A program made the position numbers and the translations under genes. From Heligmosomoides polygyrus polygyrus (taxonomy: Eukaryota; Nematoda; Chromadorea; Rhabditida; Heligmosomidae), in assembly GCA_947396885.1 (NCBI GenBank), contig OX377205.1:63770969-63834968 (forward strand): a stretch of 64,000 bases of DNA. Direction: 5' to 3'. The notes beneath the pieces were generated by a model. It was not told the origin of the DNA and made no database searches. It saw only the letters and a program-made list of their open reading frames with translations. Of the stretch, positions 21,201 to 32,803 are shown piece by piece. Each line of letters begins with the position of its first letter. Position 1 is the stretch's first letter.

Positions 21201-21722
21201 GTAGAAGTATTATAGAATGCGTAGCGCACCCCAAAAGGGATTGAGTGACGGTAAACTTTATCCTCTATCGTAACTCGATTCGATGTGTGAGCGTATATCA
21301 AAGCGCCGTGCGAAGGATGACTGCTTGAGGTATGCATTAGCAGACTCATCGTTTCGCTATAAATATTCGAGACAGTGACATCACTTTTTCTGTTGCGTGG
21401 TTAATACACTTCGAGAGGAAAGAAGCGCTTGCTTCGTGCCTTATTTTGTGTTTCTTTCATGAGCAAACTACCGCAAGAATATGACAACGTGCGTGAGCTC
21501 AACAATGTCTCAGTGGTTAGCAACCAAAAGGACGGAAGCATAGTTCTAGTACTGCAGAGGGAGCTCCTCCTGCTTTGCTCTTAGATAATCTATTCTATGC
21601 ACGCTTCTGATTTCTCTACAGACGTTCTATCGACTGTGAAGACTATGTTTCGCGACTAATCTTTGCAAGGGACTGACGGCTACTTAGCGAGCAATGGAGA
21701 TTCCGTCAAATGACATGTGTTA

Positions 21723-21865
21723 CGGCCCCCACAGACTTCTGCGGCAACGCCGCTCGCCGCTGTGGTTAGGGATAGGGCAGGGACACTGCTGGCGGCGAGC
21801 TCTGCGTCCCTGCCCTATGATGAAGGATAGGGCCGCGGCAACGCCGCAGAAGTCTGGGAGGGCCT
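21723..21865. mobile_element. PIF/Harbinger-type MITE, GGCCCCCACAGA family
   Basis: A 143-bp element with TTA duplications (21720-21722, 21866-21868). Inverted ends GGCCCCCACAGACTTCTGCG and GGCCCTCCCAGACTTCTGCG, with an inner inverted pair around AGGGCAGGGAC. A shorter copy of the same family is at 53713-53786. Confidence 0.78.
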
Positions 21866-21868
21866 TTA

Positions 21869-23251
21869 CAGATGGCGGGCGGCGAAGTATAAATCCAATG
21901 CAACGTCGTCTGTCAGCGCGAAAAGTCGATAACTATCCTGAATGATTTTGCGACTTGGGGCGGAAGTATAAATGAGATAACAAATTACACCGTAGGAGAG
22001 TGAGAAGGCAATCGCCGCGCTTCAAATTTGACGCGTCATACCGCGGTGAGTGTATGTAACCGATTACCGACAGGGTAGTCTAGTTATAGTATGTTCTCGA
22101 AATTTCTTCGAATATTCGAATGGTTTCGAATGCTTATAAATGTCGAATAATCGAGCTCGAATACACTAGAGGAACGTGATTTTTTGAAAATTCGAATTCG
22201 AATACATACGGAAAGTGCGATATTCCGATTAATCGAATTCGAATCCAACAAATTCCATCCCGACACAATGAATGCCCGAATCGTGGAGCAATTTTTACGC
22301 GTGCAAAGACGATGAGCAGTTGGAAGGTAGCTCTTCACTGTTTCGCAAACCCCTTCATTGTGTCCTTTGCCTCTTATGAAGTTAGAACGTCTGTTCAGAA
22401 GTGTCTGAGCAGTTACAAAATCCGGTTGCTGTAATTGACCTACCGCCTAGGGATCATATACCCACGTAGCCCGCAACAGCCTATATGATCGCCCCTACGG
22501 GACGTCAACTGTACGGTTTGTTGCTGAGCAAGTAGGGAGGACAATTGCAGCGCTCCCGATCCTGATCTGCAAACCCTCGGACGGGAACAGCAAGGCCTCT
22601 GCTATTGGGAATAAGAACTAAATTAATGCAAAAAGAAAGCCCAGAGAGGCTACCATAGGATTCCAGAGGTCCTCGGAGTGAAGGTGGAAAAGATGGAGAA
22701 CGAATTCGCTCCTACGTTCACAAAACCCTTAATGCAGTGTGGATCTAATTTACATCAATGCCAATGTCCACTGGAAGGGAAGAAGAGATCAAGCTTAGGT
22801 TTAAAGGAGTGAAGATGGTAAACGAAGAACAAAATCAGTCGCAGCCAGTGTCAAACGGAAAAGTGACCCGTGAGGGGCAATTCAATTCGAGAATTTTACA
22901 TCCGATTGAAAGTAGAAGCGTTTGTGTGCGTGGGCTTGGGAAGGTTCAGTTTCATACTCTGCATTCATGCTTCTTCCTTGCTCTAAGGCATTGTGGCGAA
23001 GGGATCGGGCGGAGATCTCGAGACTGGATCGTATATGGAGTGAAAGGAAGACGTCGCTGAGCCTATTTACAATTAATGACTTTATTATTACTATTACTAT
23101 TTTATTTAAGCCAATAACAAAACAGCAAAATCATCAAGCGAAAACATAGCAATTTTACGATTGGCTATATAACAAGGAGAAGGAAGGCAGGTTATATCCG
23201 AAATAAATCTGCTAGCTGAGAAGAGCCCATGATTTAGATTCATGTATACTA
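21869..23251. other. Intergenic sequence with a TTCGAA-rich repeat
   Basis: 22090-22245 is dense in TTCGAA/ATTCGAAT words of the kind found at hAT subterminal regions, possibly a fragment of another element. The open frame 22758-23060 is unrecognised. No gene is supported. Confidence 0.4.
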
Positions 23252-24503
23252 TTAGGTTGGAAAAAAAGTCTTTTCATTTTTTTCAAAGATTTATTACTTC
23301 ACAACTACAAGGTCAAATCAACTGAGATAAACTCCATTTTGTTCCACTACACTTCTCCAAAGACTGGGTAATTTTCCAATTCTTAAAAGACTGCAGTTCT
23401 GGAGTCGAACCATTGCTGAATCCAATTTTTGACGTCTTCATCCTCTTCAAAATATTTCTTTCCAATTTCTTGCTTGAGAGCACGGAAGAAACGGCATTCG
23501 GTAAGGGCGAGTTCAGGGCTATACGGTGGATGTGGCATACCTCCCAGCAAAGCTCCTTTATTGTTTTTCTTGTGAGTCTTGCAACATGTGGCTTTGCATC
23601 GTCATGCAGGATCATCACCTTTGACGTCTCCGGCCTGTTTTCTTGGAGAGTTGCGGCGACTTTGTGGAGTTGGCCGCAGTATGTGACAGCAGTAAGTGTC
23701 TCTCCACTTCTGAGAGTTTTCCAGTAAATCACTCCTCTGACATCCGACCAAACAGTCATGAGAATCTTCCTTTCGTGAACATTGGGCTTGAGATCAGACT
23801 TAGGGCTCTCTCCCTTTTGTACCCATTGCCTTTTCCTCGGAAGTTGGCACACAGAACCCAGGACTCTTCGCCTGTCACAATCCGCGGAAGAAACGATTTT
23901 CTTCCTTATCTGGACAGAAGAGAAGCAGCGATGGAGAGCCGTCGACCTTTCTGAGTGTCTGACAGGGCATGTGGAATCCAAGCTCCAAATTTCCATGAAA
24001 GCCAAGATTCTTCAGATGGATTCCCACTATCCTATGACACACTTCGAGCTTCTCTGCCAGTTGACGTGTCGTCTGCCTACTATCGGTACGAAGAAGATGG
24101 AGTAGTTTAGTGCCGTCCAATTCAGTTGGCCCTCCTGACCTTCTTTGTCTTCAAGTGAATAATCTCCCTTTAAAACTTTCCGAACCACTCGTAACAGGCG
24201 CGATGAGTAGTAGATCCCAAGCCATATATATGGTTAATTTGGTCTGCTGCCCGACGTGCTGTGGATTCTTTAATGAATTCATGAAGAATGCCGTGCTGAA
24301 AACGGCCATGAGGTAGATCTGGCATTGAGTTCGGAAGATTGGATGGATAACGAATTACAAGAAGAGTCTTAACCTGTGTCCGCGTGCGAACGGTAGACAA
24401 GTGTGATAGGATTACGAAATCAGCAATCAACGTTGGCTAGTGCGTTTACAAGGGGAAGGGTAAAAAAAATTTCGAAGTGTGAAGAGACTTTTTTCCAACC
24501 TAA
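23252..24503 (-). mobile_element. Mariner element, degenerate
   Basis: A 1,252-bp element, normal mariner length, with TA duplications (23250-23251, 24504-24505) and inverted ends TTAGGTTGGAAAAAA.GTCT. The minus-strand transposase is broken into several frames. The N-terminal helix-turn-helix piece lies at 24170-24310 (HEFIKESTARRAADQINHIY). The second HTH is at about 23990-24115 (LLRTDSRQTTRQLAEKLEV). The catalytic core is at 23560-23890, including the second Asp in HDDAKPH. The block with the third catalytic residue is frameshifted. Inactive. Confidence 0.85.
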
Positions 24504-24505
24504 TA

Positions 24506-25230
24506 CCAACTAAATTTATTTGATTAATATTGCTCACTGTGTACACATTGCAAACTCAGCATCTCTCTAGACATTAATTCCATTAAGGTCATTTCAATTT
24601 AAAATTTCTGAGAAAGTAAAGGTATTATTTTTTTTCTAATTCGTACCCAGTCTAATCACAATTTGACTGTACCTAAACGAGTTGATAGAGGGCAAATGAG
24701 AGCATTTCTTAAAAGCGTTGCACAAAATGAAGCGGTTTTGTGAAAACCAGCCGAGTTATAGCATGGTTTGTAAGAAATTAATTAATTTCGCACCACTCTC
24801 GAGCAACATTCGTGGCAGGTCACACCTAAGCGTAAGGAAGTAGCCTTTCGAACTTAGGCAAGGTATTCCTTCTTTCAGTAACCGCCTTCGTTGCTTCTAT
24901 AACTACAGACTGGTCGACCATAATACCGCAGCAATTTGTAGAGTGACGAAGGCTTTAAGAATGTCTTTTTGCCTTATCGTTTTTGCCATCTAACTTGACA
25001 TGCAGTATACAGCAGATTGCATCATACGACTGAGAAGAGTAGATGTTTTGGAGTATCAAAAGTAATTAAGGAACAAAACTGGATAACTTTCGCTCGAAAT
25101 ACTGAATAGCAGAAAGGAAGGAGAATGGGCTTTTCTCAGACTAAGCAGATCCTTGAAACCAAATGTGAAAACACAAAAACAATCTACATAAGACAGTGTA
25201 TAAAATCAGGTGCCTTAATACATTATAATA
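24506..25230. other. Intergenic, nothing recognised
   Basis: AT-rich; no gene or repeat structure seen. Confidence 0.4.
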
Positions 25231-27640
25231 TAGCTAGTATGATCTTCGCGGTTCTCGAAGTGCTTCTGAAATCATTCTACAAGTCGATGCTGCTGTGGGG
25301 AGGCGATATAGTGCTTTAGCCGTATCTGTAATCCTTGAGTATTGATCAAAAATTGTAACCATTAAGAAATTCAAAAGAACCCCTTTTCTCTGAGATATGA
25401 CTCCAGCCTGCGGCTGAAGCTGGCTGGAGTTGATGATGAGACTAGGTCGCTTGGCAATTTGTTCCACGTTTTCGTTGCACGCACTAGAAATGATTCAAAG
25501 AACTGTTGAGATCGTATTCTTCCAATGTAGATCCGCAAGGCATGATCTCTTGTTCTATTGCTAAATTCATAAAAATCAAAAAGTTCATTTTCTTCAATTT
25601 CTATAAGATCGAAAACTATTTTGAATAGCAGGCTTTGATCATATATGGTTCTCCTTAATCGCAAGAATGTGGCTCCAAGGAGGGCGAGTCTATCTCGATA
25701 ACTGACACTGAACATACCATTCCTACCGAAGATTTGATTCGTAAACCTCCTTTGAACCTTTTCGACTCTTTCAATATACATCACCTTAGAAGGCGACCAA
25801 ACCGGTGTACAGTATTCTAATAGAGGTCTAACATATGTCGTGAAAAGTCGGAACAGAATAGGTATCTTACGTGTCTGGAAGGCACGTAGGATAAAACTGC
25901 ACTTCCTATTTGTTGCAGTTGTTATGTCATCAATATATTTTTCAAATGTGAGCGAATCAGAGTATACAATGCCAAGGTCACGCACAGAATTTGTAGTATT
26001 CAGCTTTTTTTGTCCCAGACAAAATGATAAACCATGTGGGTGTGTTTTACCAATGCACGTAATCATCGTTTTTTCGTAGGAAATATTCAACATCCATTTT
26101 GTTGACCATGAGTGAATAGCATCTAGGCCGTGTTGAAGGACTTCCGCGTTGTTGAAAGAAAATATCCTGGAGTCATCTGCGTAAATTGAGCAAAGCACCC
26201 CATCAGTAAGGCATTTCGGGAGATCGTTGATGTAAAGTAGAAACATAAGTGGCCCTAAGCATGTACCCTGAGGAACACCACTAGGAGTTTCATACGTAGC
26301 GGAAACAGCACCATTAATTACCACTGTCTGGGTGCGCCCGGTTAGAAAGGATATGAGGAACTTCAAAAGACATCCCTCTAAACCATAAGCACGCAGCTTT
26401 GTTATAAGGAAATCTAGATTGAGGGAGTCAAAAGCTTTAGTATAATCGAGAAAGCAAGCAGTGACGTATCCATTTGAATCTAGCACCTTTTGCCAAACGG
26501 GAACAGTAGAGATCAGAGCTGTAACCGTAGATTTTCTTTCAAGGAAACCGTGTTGTGACTTTGTGATAAGACTTTTTTCTCGTAAATAATTACAGATCTG
26601 ACTGCGTACTATCCTCTCCAATACTTTGCTGGTGTGGATGTTAGGCAGACAGGTCTGTAGTTTTTAAAATCTGTCTTATTTCCTTTCTTAAATATCGGCT
26701 TAACGAAGCTTGTCTTCCATACTGACGGAACCTCCCCGTGAAGTAGCACCAGTTGAACAAAAGAGTTAATACTGGAGAAAGCCCCATTGCTGCCTTCTTT
26801 AGAAAAACGTATGGAATTTTGTCAGGTGATGTGGAGTTTCGCTCCGGCAATCTCACCAGCGTTCTGTAAACCAAGTCGCTATTGATATCAAGAAAATCTA
26901 GATTTGCAGAGGTGAAAGCAGGACAGTCAATCTTCACATAGGGATGGTCTTTGTACACTGACCTAAAGAAGGAGGCAAATACCTTTGCCTTTTCCAACTC
27001 GGACTCACAGAGCTCATCATTATTATTGAATATGGGTCCAATACTGTTATTCATTTTAAGACGGCTGTTCACAAATTTGTAGAAAAGTCTGGGATTCTTG
27101 GAAAGCGCTATCCGCTCTTCTCTCTCTAAGCTCAGAGCAGCTAATGCTCTTTTGAGTTTTCGGGAAAAGCGAATGTATTTCTGGATTCCTATGTTTGATC
27201 GCACATCAAATAATTTTCCAACTTTGATAGCCAGCTTTCTTATTTTTGAAGGATAACTAATTTCTTTAACAGCTCTCTGCTTTTTTGGTACAACTTCTCG
27301 ATCAGGTGATAGCAGTGCTGAAGATACAACGAATAAAATTGATCTACTGAATTGCAGGTGGACATTATAGTAAGCCAGTTGATTTTCAGAAGGTTTTCAC
27401 AAATCAATGAATAATCAGCCGCGAAAAAATCATAGTACGAATCATTCAGCGTATGCTTTGCCTCATGAAGTCTTAATTGAAATGATACAGCTCTGTGGTC
27501 TGAGGTGGAAAAGGGGGCTAAATTATTTACATCATGAACAATATCCAGGTTGTTGGATAAAACGACGTCCAAGATATTGTCACCTAACGTTGGAATAGTA
27601 ACAAGTTGAGTCAGTGCGTGTTCATTGACCCACTAGCAAC
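25231..27640 (-). mobile_element. CR1-like LINE (LINE-1 here), 5' truncated
   Basis: A minus-strand non-LTR retrotransposon. The 5' end (about 27600) is the last part of an APE-type endonuclease (ILDVVLSNNLDIV ... TSDHRAVSF). Next comes the endonuclease-RT linker (26641-27204), then 416 codons of RT and thumb (25371-26621). RT motifs in order: QHGFLERKSTVTAL, DYTKAFDSL, SGVPQGTCLGPLMFLLYIND, YADD (26172-26183), VRDLGIVYSDSLTFEKYI, and the C-terminal TWNKLPSDLVSS. A frameshift near 26640 separates linker from RT and there is another near 27205-27240. The thumb and C-terminal pattern (RRFTNQIFGR ... YDQSLLFKIVF) fits CR1/Jockey-group elements. Confidence 0.88.
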
Positions 27641-28221
27641 AACTACAGCAAATATACACAGCAATACCAATACCGATAAGACACTGACAGGAGACTTACC
27701 ACCTTCCTCGTCGTAGACAGCACAGTAGACATATATAACCACAGTTCATTCCATATATCCACATCACACAGCCGCATCAGTATAATACCAGAGATGGACG
27801 CTAGATAATATGGAATATAGGGATGATGGGACCGCTCCGGCTAGAAGGACTGTAGTGGCTATCCGAGGCTAGGCGAGCCCCTTCCAGGCTCGCCGTCCTC
27901 CCTGTAGTACAGCCGGCTGTATTGCGTCGTGAGGAGCGGCAAGGCTCCGCTCAGGAGATCCCCGGGATGTTGACGAAAGCGGGCTCACAATTGCGACGCC
28001 CTAGAGCCGCGCCCGCGCAGTCGTTCGTCGTGTCGACGGAAGGACGGAAGTATAGAATGAGCCGGGCGGGGGGGGGGGGGGGCGGCGCACCGCGGTACCC
28101 GCCGACCAATAGCGTGCGCGAGCAGGGCGAGCCTCGGGAGCGCCTCATCGGGGTCCCGAGCGGATACGGCAGCCCGCGGGAGTTTGAATATAAGGGAGCG
28201 AACCATCGCATTCGCGACAGT
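27641..28221. other. GC-rich block between two LINE copies
   Basis: 27830-28221 is far more GC-rich than its neighbours. It contains G15 (28068-28082), hairpin blocks (GGCGAGCC/GGCTCGCC at about 27870) and TATAAGGG at 28189. It matches neither flanking LINE nor the nearby Gypsy LTR. Possibly a promoter fragment of another element. Confidence 0.35.
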
Positions 28222-29165
28222 TCCAATCAAAGACGCAATAGGAAAGTTGACTAACTGTAGAGGCACCTGCCGCAAAACCGTGCTGTTCAAAAGGAAATAA
28301 TCTGTTTCTTGACAGGTGTCCCATTATTCTTTCTCGCAAAATTTTTTCCATGATTTTTATTGGAGTAGGTGTAATACTTATGGGACGAAAGGAGGAGAGC
28401 AGCACGGAATTCGGTTTTTTCGGAATAGCGGTGATAATGGACTCCTTCCAAATTTCAGGGACTTCTTTGTACATTAACGAGGTATTGAAGATCATTGCCA
28501 GGGTCTTGTAAAGTGAATGCGCACATCTTTTAAAAACAATGCGGGATTCCATCGAATGTTGCCGAGGTAGAAGGTTTAAGCTGTTTCATAACTCTAAGTA
28601 CGTCAGCAGGCTGTATTACTATTCCACATATGCTAACTATATCCATTCTGACAGCGTCATCTGGCTGTAAGATAACTATCCAACTCGCTTGGAAATTCTT
28701 CTGCGCGTGATGTGAAAGCCGATGCGAAATAAGCTGCAAGCGCTTCAGCATTCTGGGCATCGTCTTTGTAAAAAGCACCGGCTTCGCCTTTAAGGGCAGG
28801 CAAGTCTGCATGCGTTCTTAATTAAGACCACATTAGAGAAAAGAACGCTTTCTTATTAGACGTTTTCAAGGCGCGTCTCTCTCGGTAGGCTGCAAACCTA
28901 CTCAAATGATGGTCCAATTCCTGACACACATTTTTATATAGTGGATGCGAAATAGGGTTTATCAATGTGTTGAAGAGGCGTATTTTTTGGGATATCAGAT
29001 TGGATATATGCTTTGGATAGTGTTTAATAGGAGCATTCGCGGACTTAAACGGTACGTATTTGGATAAGCCCGAGTAGACAACACGGCAGAACCTCTTATA
29101 TAAGTCGTCGGTATTTTGATAACCTTGAAAGGCTTTCCACCAGTCTATTGAATCAAAATACTGCG
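28222..29165 (-). mobile_element. Second CR1-like LINE fragment (linker and N-terminal RT)
   Basis: Minus strand. The linker (about 29160-28815) has WWKAFQGYQ, LSKYVPFKSA and HYPKHISN. It runs into the RT N-terminus: ATFDGIP, KRCAHSLYKTLAMIFNTSL, IWKESIITAIPKK, FRPISITPTPIKIMEKIL and EQHGFAAGASTVSQL. It then stops abruptly at about 28222. Several frameshifts lie between 28530 and 28811. It overlaps LINE-1 in domain content, so it is a separate copy. It abuts the truncated Gypsy LTR at 29166. Confidence 0.75.
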
Positions 29166-29324
29166 CTGGCTATGGGCGCGCTACACTAGATCACCTCTGT
29201 GATCGTTCAGCCATAACACCTCCCTAGTAGGAAAATAATGCAACCGAATATTTTTTACCACTTAACAAAAACCTATAATAATTTACAACCGAACCTAATA
29301 AAACTACAACAGCCAACAATCAAG

Positions 29325-29744
29325 CTAAGAAAAGTCGTCTACTCCATATCGTCGAACTGGTTTTCTGGTCCTTGTAGAACGTCGTAGCTGGAGCGGTTGT
29401 TCTCGGTAAGCATCGCGTCGTTGATTGGTTGAACCCAAAATCGATGAGCAAGCAGGTTCCGTCCTCCACGTGTTGTCCAGTTCAAGAACATCGAGCAACG
29501 TTTTCAGTGCAGGGCTTTCTCCCTGACAAGTTCGCTTTTTTGCGCATCGGCGCATCTGATTCGCGTGCTTGCGAATCGCTCCTCCGTCAAATTCTACCTC
29601 ATAGTTGATGGCACCAAGACATTTCACTCCCTTGCCTTTCGCCCATGCAAAACGTGGTGCCCTCCATCCTTGCACGTATACGTATTCACCTACAGCGAAT
29701 ACTTTGGGCAGCACACCATGCCTCTTGTCGAACTGCGGCTTCAT
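29325..29744 (-). pseudogene. Gypsy integrase C-terminal domain
   Basis: A 139-codon frame continuing the integrase: KPQFDKRHGVLPKVFAVGEY, GAINYEVEFDG, and a basic tail (RRSTRTRKPVRRYGVDDF) close to the stop. Separated from the core by a frameshift. Confidence 0.7.
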
Positions 29745-29866
29745 CTTTGCTCGTCTTTCTCTCTCTCTAGCGGGTCTTCTGATTCCTCTTCCATCGGAAT
29801 CAGTAAGCTTAAACGCTCCCTTAGGTTCCTCTTCAGAAACCCGTCCGCTGGAGTTCTCTTATTCAG

Positions 29867-30803
29867 TCACACGTTTGGCATAGATCTATACGCCTGAAGC
29901 ACCATTTTCAGCGTCTCTTCTGTTGGCCTCTCCTTCCCTTTAAGCTTTTTGATATCTCGCTTAACCGTATCAACAAAGCGTTCCGCCTGTCTATTAGACT
30001 GGAAGTGATAGGGAGCAGTCTTGATGTGCTCAATTTTTCTTTCCTCGCACATCCTTTTAAACTGTTCCAACACGAACTGTGTGCCGTTATCACTAATTAT
30101 TGTTTGCGGCAACCCATACTTCGCAAGCAGGTTTTTCATGGCCTTCACGGTTTGTCCTGCAGAGATATTTGCCATCTCAAATATCTCAGGCCATTTGCTG
30201 AACGCATCTACCACCACCATGTAGTAGGAACCATGAATTGGTCCAGCAAAACCTATATGGACCCTCTGCCAAATGCGGATAGGCGCCGGCCATGTCTCTA
30301 TTGGTACTTTCACAGGATTCTTTGCACTTTCCTGGAACTCATTACACTTGCATACCACGTCTTCACAGTCCTTGTCAACTTTGGGCTAGTACACATAACT
30401 TCGAACCAACTTCTTCATCCGCACGATCCTAGGATGACCAGCGTGCTTCTAGCAACTTCAAAGGAATCACCATTCCTTCTCCTGTCATGAGAAGGTTTCC
30501 AACCACGGACAATGTCTCTCTTCTGTTGTGAAAAGGTGACAACATAGGATCCACCTTTGGCCATCTTCCACTTTTCGCACATGCTATAATCTTCCTCCAC
30601 AACGGATCTCGCTCCGTACACAACCTAACATCTCCATGAGTTACTGGCACGTTCTTGATATAGTCATGCAACACTGAGCTTACATCTACTTCAACAGCTG
30701 CTATCACCACGTCTTCATCAGCAGCTCGATGTGTTTGCAGACAATCCATCTGCCTGTCCAAACTTCGTCCTATTGACATACTCAGTGTCAAAGTCATAAC
30801 CAA
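29867..30803 (-). pseudogene. Gypsy RNase H C-terminus and integrase core
   Basis: RNase H end and integrase zinc region (30429-30803: CTERDPLWRKIIACAKSGRW), then the integrase core (29867-30358). The core reads VHIGFAGP where the family has a catalytic Asp in HID, so the first catalytic residue appears to be Gly. The second (ISDNGTQF) and the Glu (QAERFVDTVK) are present. Stops separate the two parts. Confidence 0.8.
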
Positions 30804-30978
30804 GCAGTATCGTAGCCCATCTCATGAGACGATTAGCGGAGTACACCGGAACTCCCTTCTTGTCACCAGATATGCCAACAACGGTTTATGATCTCTCAGC
30901 AACAGAAACGTCCTGTAATGGACATACTTGTGAAACTTTTCACTGCGAAGACTAGTCTCAGCGCCTCTTTTTCACCAG

Positions 30979-31850
30979 GGAAGGGTCTCAGGCGTAGGTC
31001 TGAAAGGGAGAAATTGATAGTACTGCGAGAATCTCCACCTGTCATATAGTAGAAAGCATGTTTCGTTTTTCCTGAGCCCTTGAAACAAAAGAGCTACGGA
31101 CCCTCGAATGGGGGGGTACAGTAGCGCACCGTGCCCACGTGCATGCGTGCGCGCGATGTTGTATGGGACGCGGCGAAAGGCTGTGTGGCAAGCGAGTCGG
31201 TGGCTCAGCAGGGTGCAGGGCTTCTCCGCAGGTGCTATGTCGGGTGTTCGACTCCAGTGCTATACAGTATCTTTGCATTTTTCTTGATTGCCTCCTTCTT
31301 TACCACTTTGCTTCCTACACATTTCCCACATATTTATTTCATTTTAATTGTCAACTAAGGAACAGATTCTACTCAATGCGAAGTTTAGGCAAAAACGGTG
31401 ACCATGACCTTGCCATTAATCGCCTTTACCTACTGTAATTTAACATACTTCAGATTACGGAAAACGGACGTCAGATTCGTGATCACCATCCCGAATAACC
31501 CCCCTGGGAGAAGTTTGGGCGAAATCGGTGATTATGACTTCAACGGTCCTAGGCACCCGTACCTACCGTAACTTACCGTAATCGACCGAAAAAAACCTAA
31601 ACCTCGCCCAAGGGGTTATTTGGGGTGCTGATCACGAATCTGACATTCGTTTTTCAAGTTTCGGCCGATTACGGTAGGTTATGCTGGATACGGGTGACGG
31701 TGCAATACTGTACCCCAATTTCGAGGGACCGTAGCTCTCTGAGTTCAAGGACTCAGCAAAAACGAAACATGTTTTTCTACTATATGAATAGTGGAGATTC
31801 TCGCAGTACTACCCATTTCCCCCATCCAGACCCACGCCTGAGACCCTTCC
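30979..31850. mobile_element. MITE with about 145-bp inverted ends, inside the Gypsy RNase H
   Basis: An 872-bp element. Ends GGAAGGGTCTCAGGCGTAGG and, inverted, GGAAGGGTCTCAGGCGTGGG, with matching blocks to TACAGTA (about 145 bp). The interior contains an inverted pair of a module (about 31450-31680: CGTCAGATTCGTGATCA / TGATCACGAATCTGACATTC, CGATTACGGTAGGTT). That module recurs at the centre of the 51.8-56.4 kb fold-back. The target duplication is unclear. No gene. Confidence 0.72.
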
Positions 31851-31932
31851 ATGGTCAGTCTATAAGTTCTTCTTTGCACTTGACAGAGACCTCGAAGCAT
31901 GTGCTATTGGCTTTTCTGAACTGTCCAGGTAT

Positions 31933-32803
31933 CTATGCGATAACGCATCCGATACCGTAGTCGCACACATTAGCTGCAACAACTATTTTCTGCTTGAGGT
32001 CATAGTGAGCCAAGTTCATCTCACTATGCAGCGCTGCCTTCAACTTTTCGAATGCCTTTGCTCGCTGGGACTTCCATTCCCACTTTACATCTTTCTTCAT
32101 TAAGGCATCTAACGGTCCTCGAAACTCTTTGATCGTTGGCATAAACGATGAGTAGTACGTTACCATGACGAGAAATGCTTTCAGTTGAGCAACATTCTTT
32201 GGCTCGGCCATACTCTTGATGGCTTGGATCTTCTCAAGATTCGATCTTCTACTATCCTTCTCCACGATAAATCCAAGGTACCGAATCTCTGGCTTCGAGA
32301 ATGCACATTTACTCTATTCGAACCTTAAACCGTACTCAGCGATTCTCTCAAACAACGCAAGCGGTTTTTCTTTGTGTTCCTGTGCCATTTTTCCACAGAT
32401 CAAGATGTCATCCAGGTATGATGTCACACTTCTTAAACTAGAGGCCTCTTGTTCATTATCTGTTGGAAAATTGCAGGTGCAGTCTTTATACCAAAAGGTT
32501 ACCGATTCTACTGAAACAATCCTCAGTGCGCGTTTATCACGACCTTCTTTTTGGCCTCTTCCGATAATTCACCCTGAAAGTAGGCATCCGACAAATCTAT
32601 TGTGAAAGACGGTCCCGCCATTCAAGGACGCAAATACATATATCCTCTGGTACCGGCAAAGGATAGTCAAATGACTGCAGTGCTTTGTTCAGACCAGTTG
32701 AGAAGTCTGCGCATGCTCTCAACTTCCCGTTCTGCTTCTTCACACAGACTATAGGTGCAACCCACACGCTGTTGCTCACCGGTGTAATCGCACCCATTTC
32801 CAC
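31933..32803 (-). pseudogene. Gypsy reverse transcriptase and start of RNase H
   Basis: RT motifs across frames: VAPIVCVKKQNGKLRACADF (32597-32803), Y-L-D-D-I-L-I (32398-32418), then thumb and RNase H start (MKKDVKWEWKSQRAKAFEKL, DYGIGCVIA). A stop or frameshift lies between 32270 and 32600. The ORF breaks make it non-functional. Confidence 0.8.

Noticed and set aside
23643..24105. Plus-strand ORFs over the 23-24 kb mariner
   Set aside because: Antisense to the transposase remnants, which lie on the minus strand with the expected motifs.
27641..28221. The GC-rich block as the missing part of the Gypsy 3' LTR
   Set aside because: Compared with the 5' LTR (34554-34882) the sequence does not match.
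30005..30490. Plus-strand ORFs over the Gypsy pol region (also 33484-33870, 32216-32605)
   Set aside because: Shadows of the minus-strand integrase, protease and RT.
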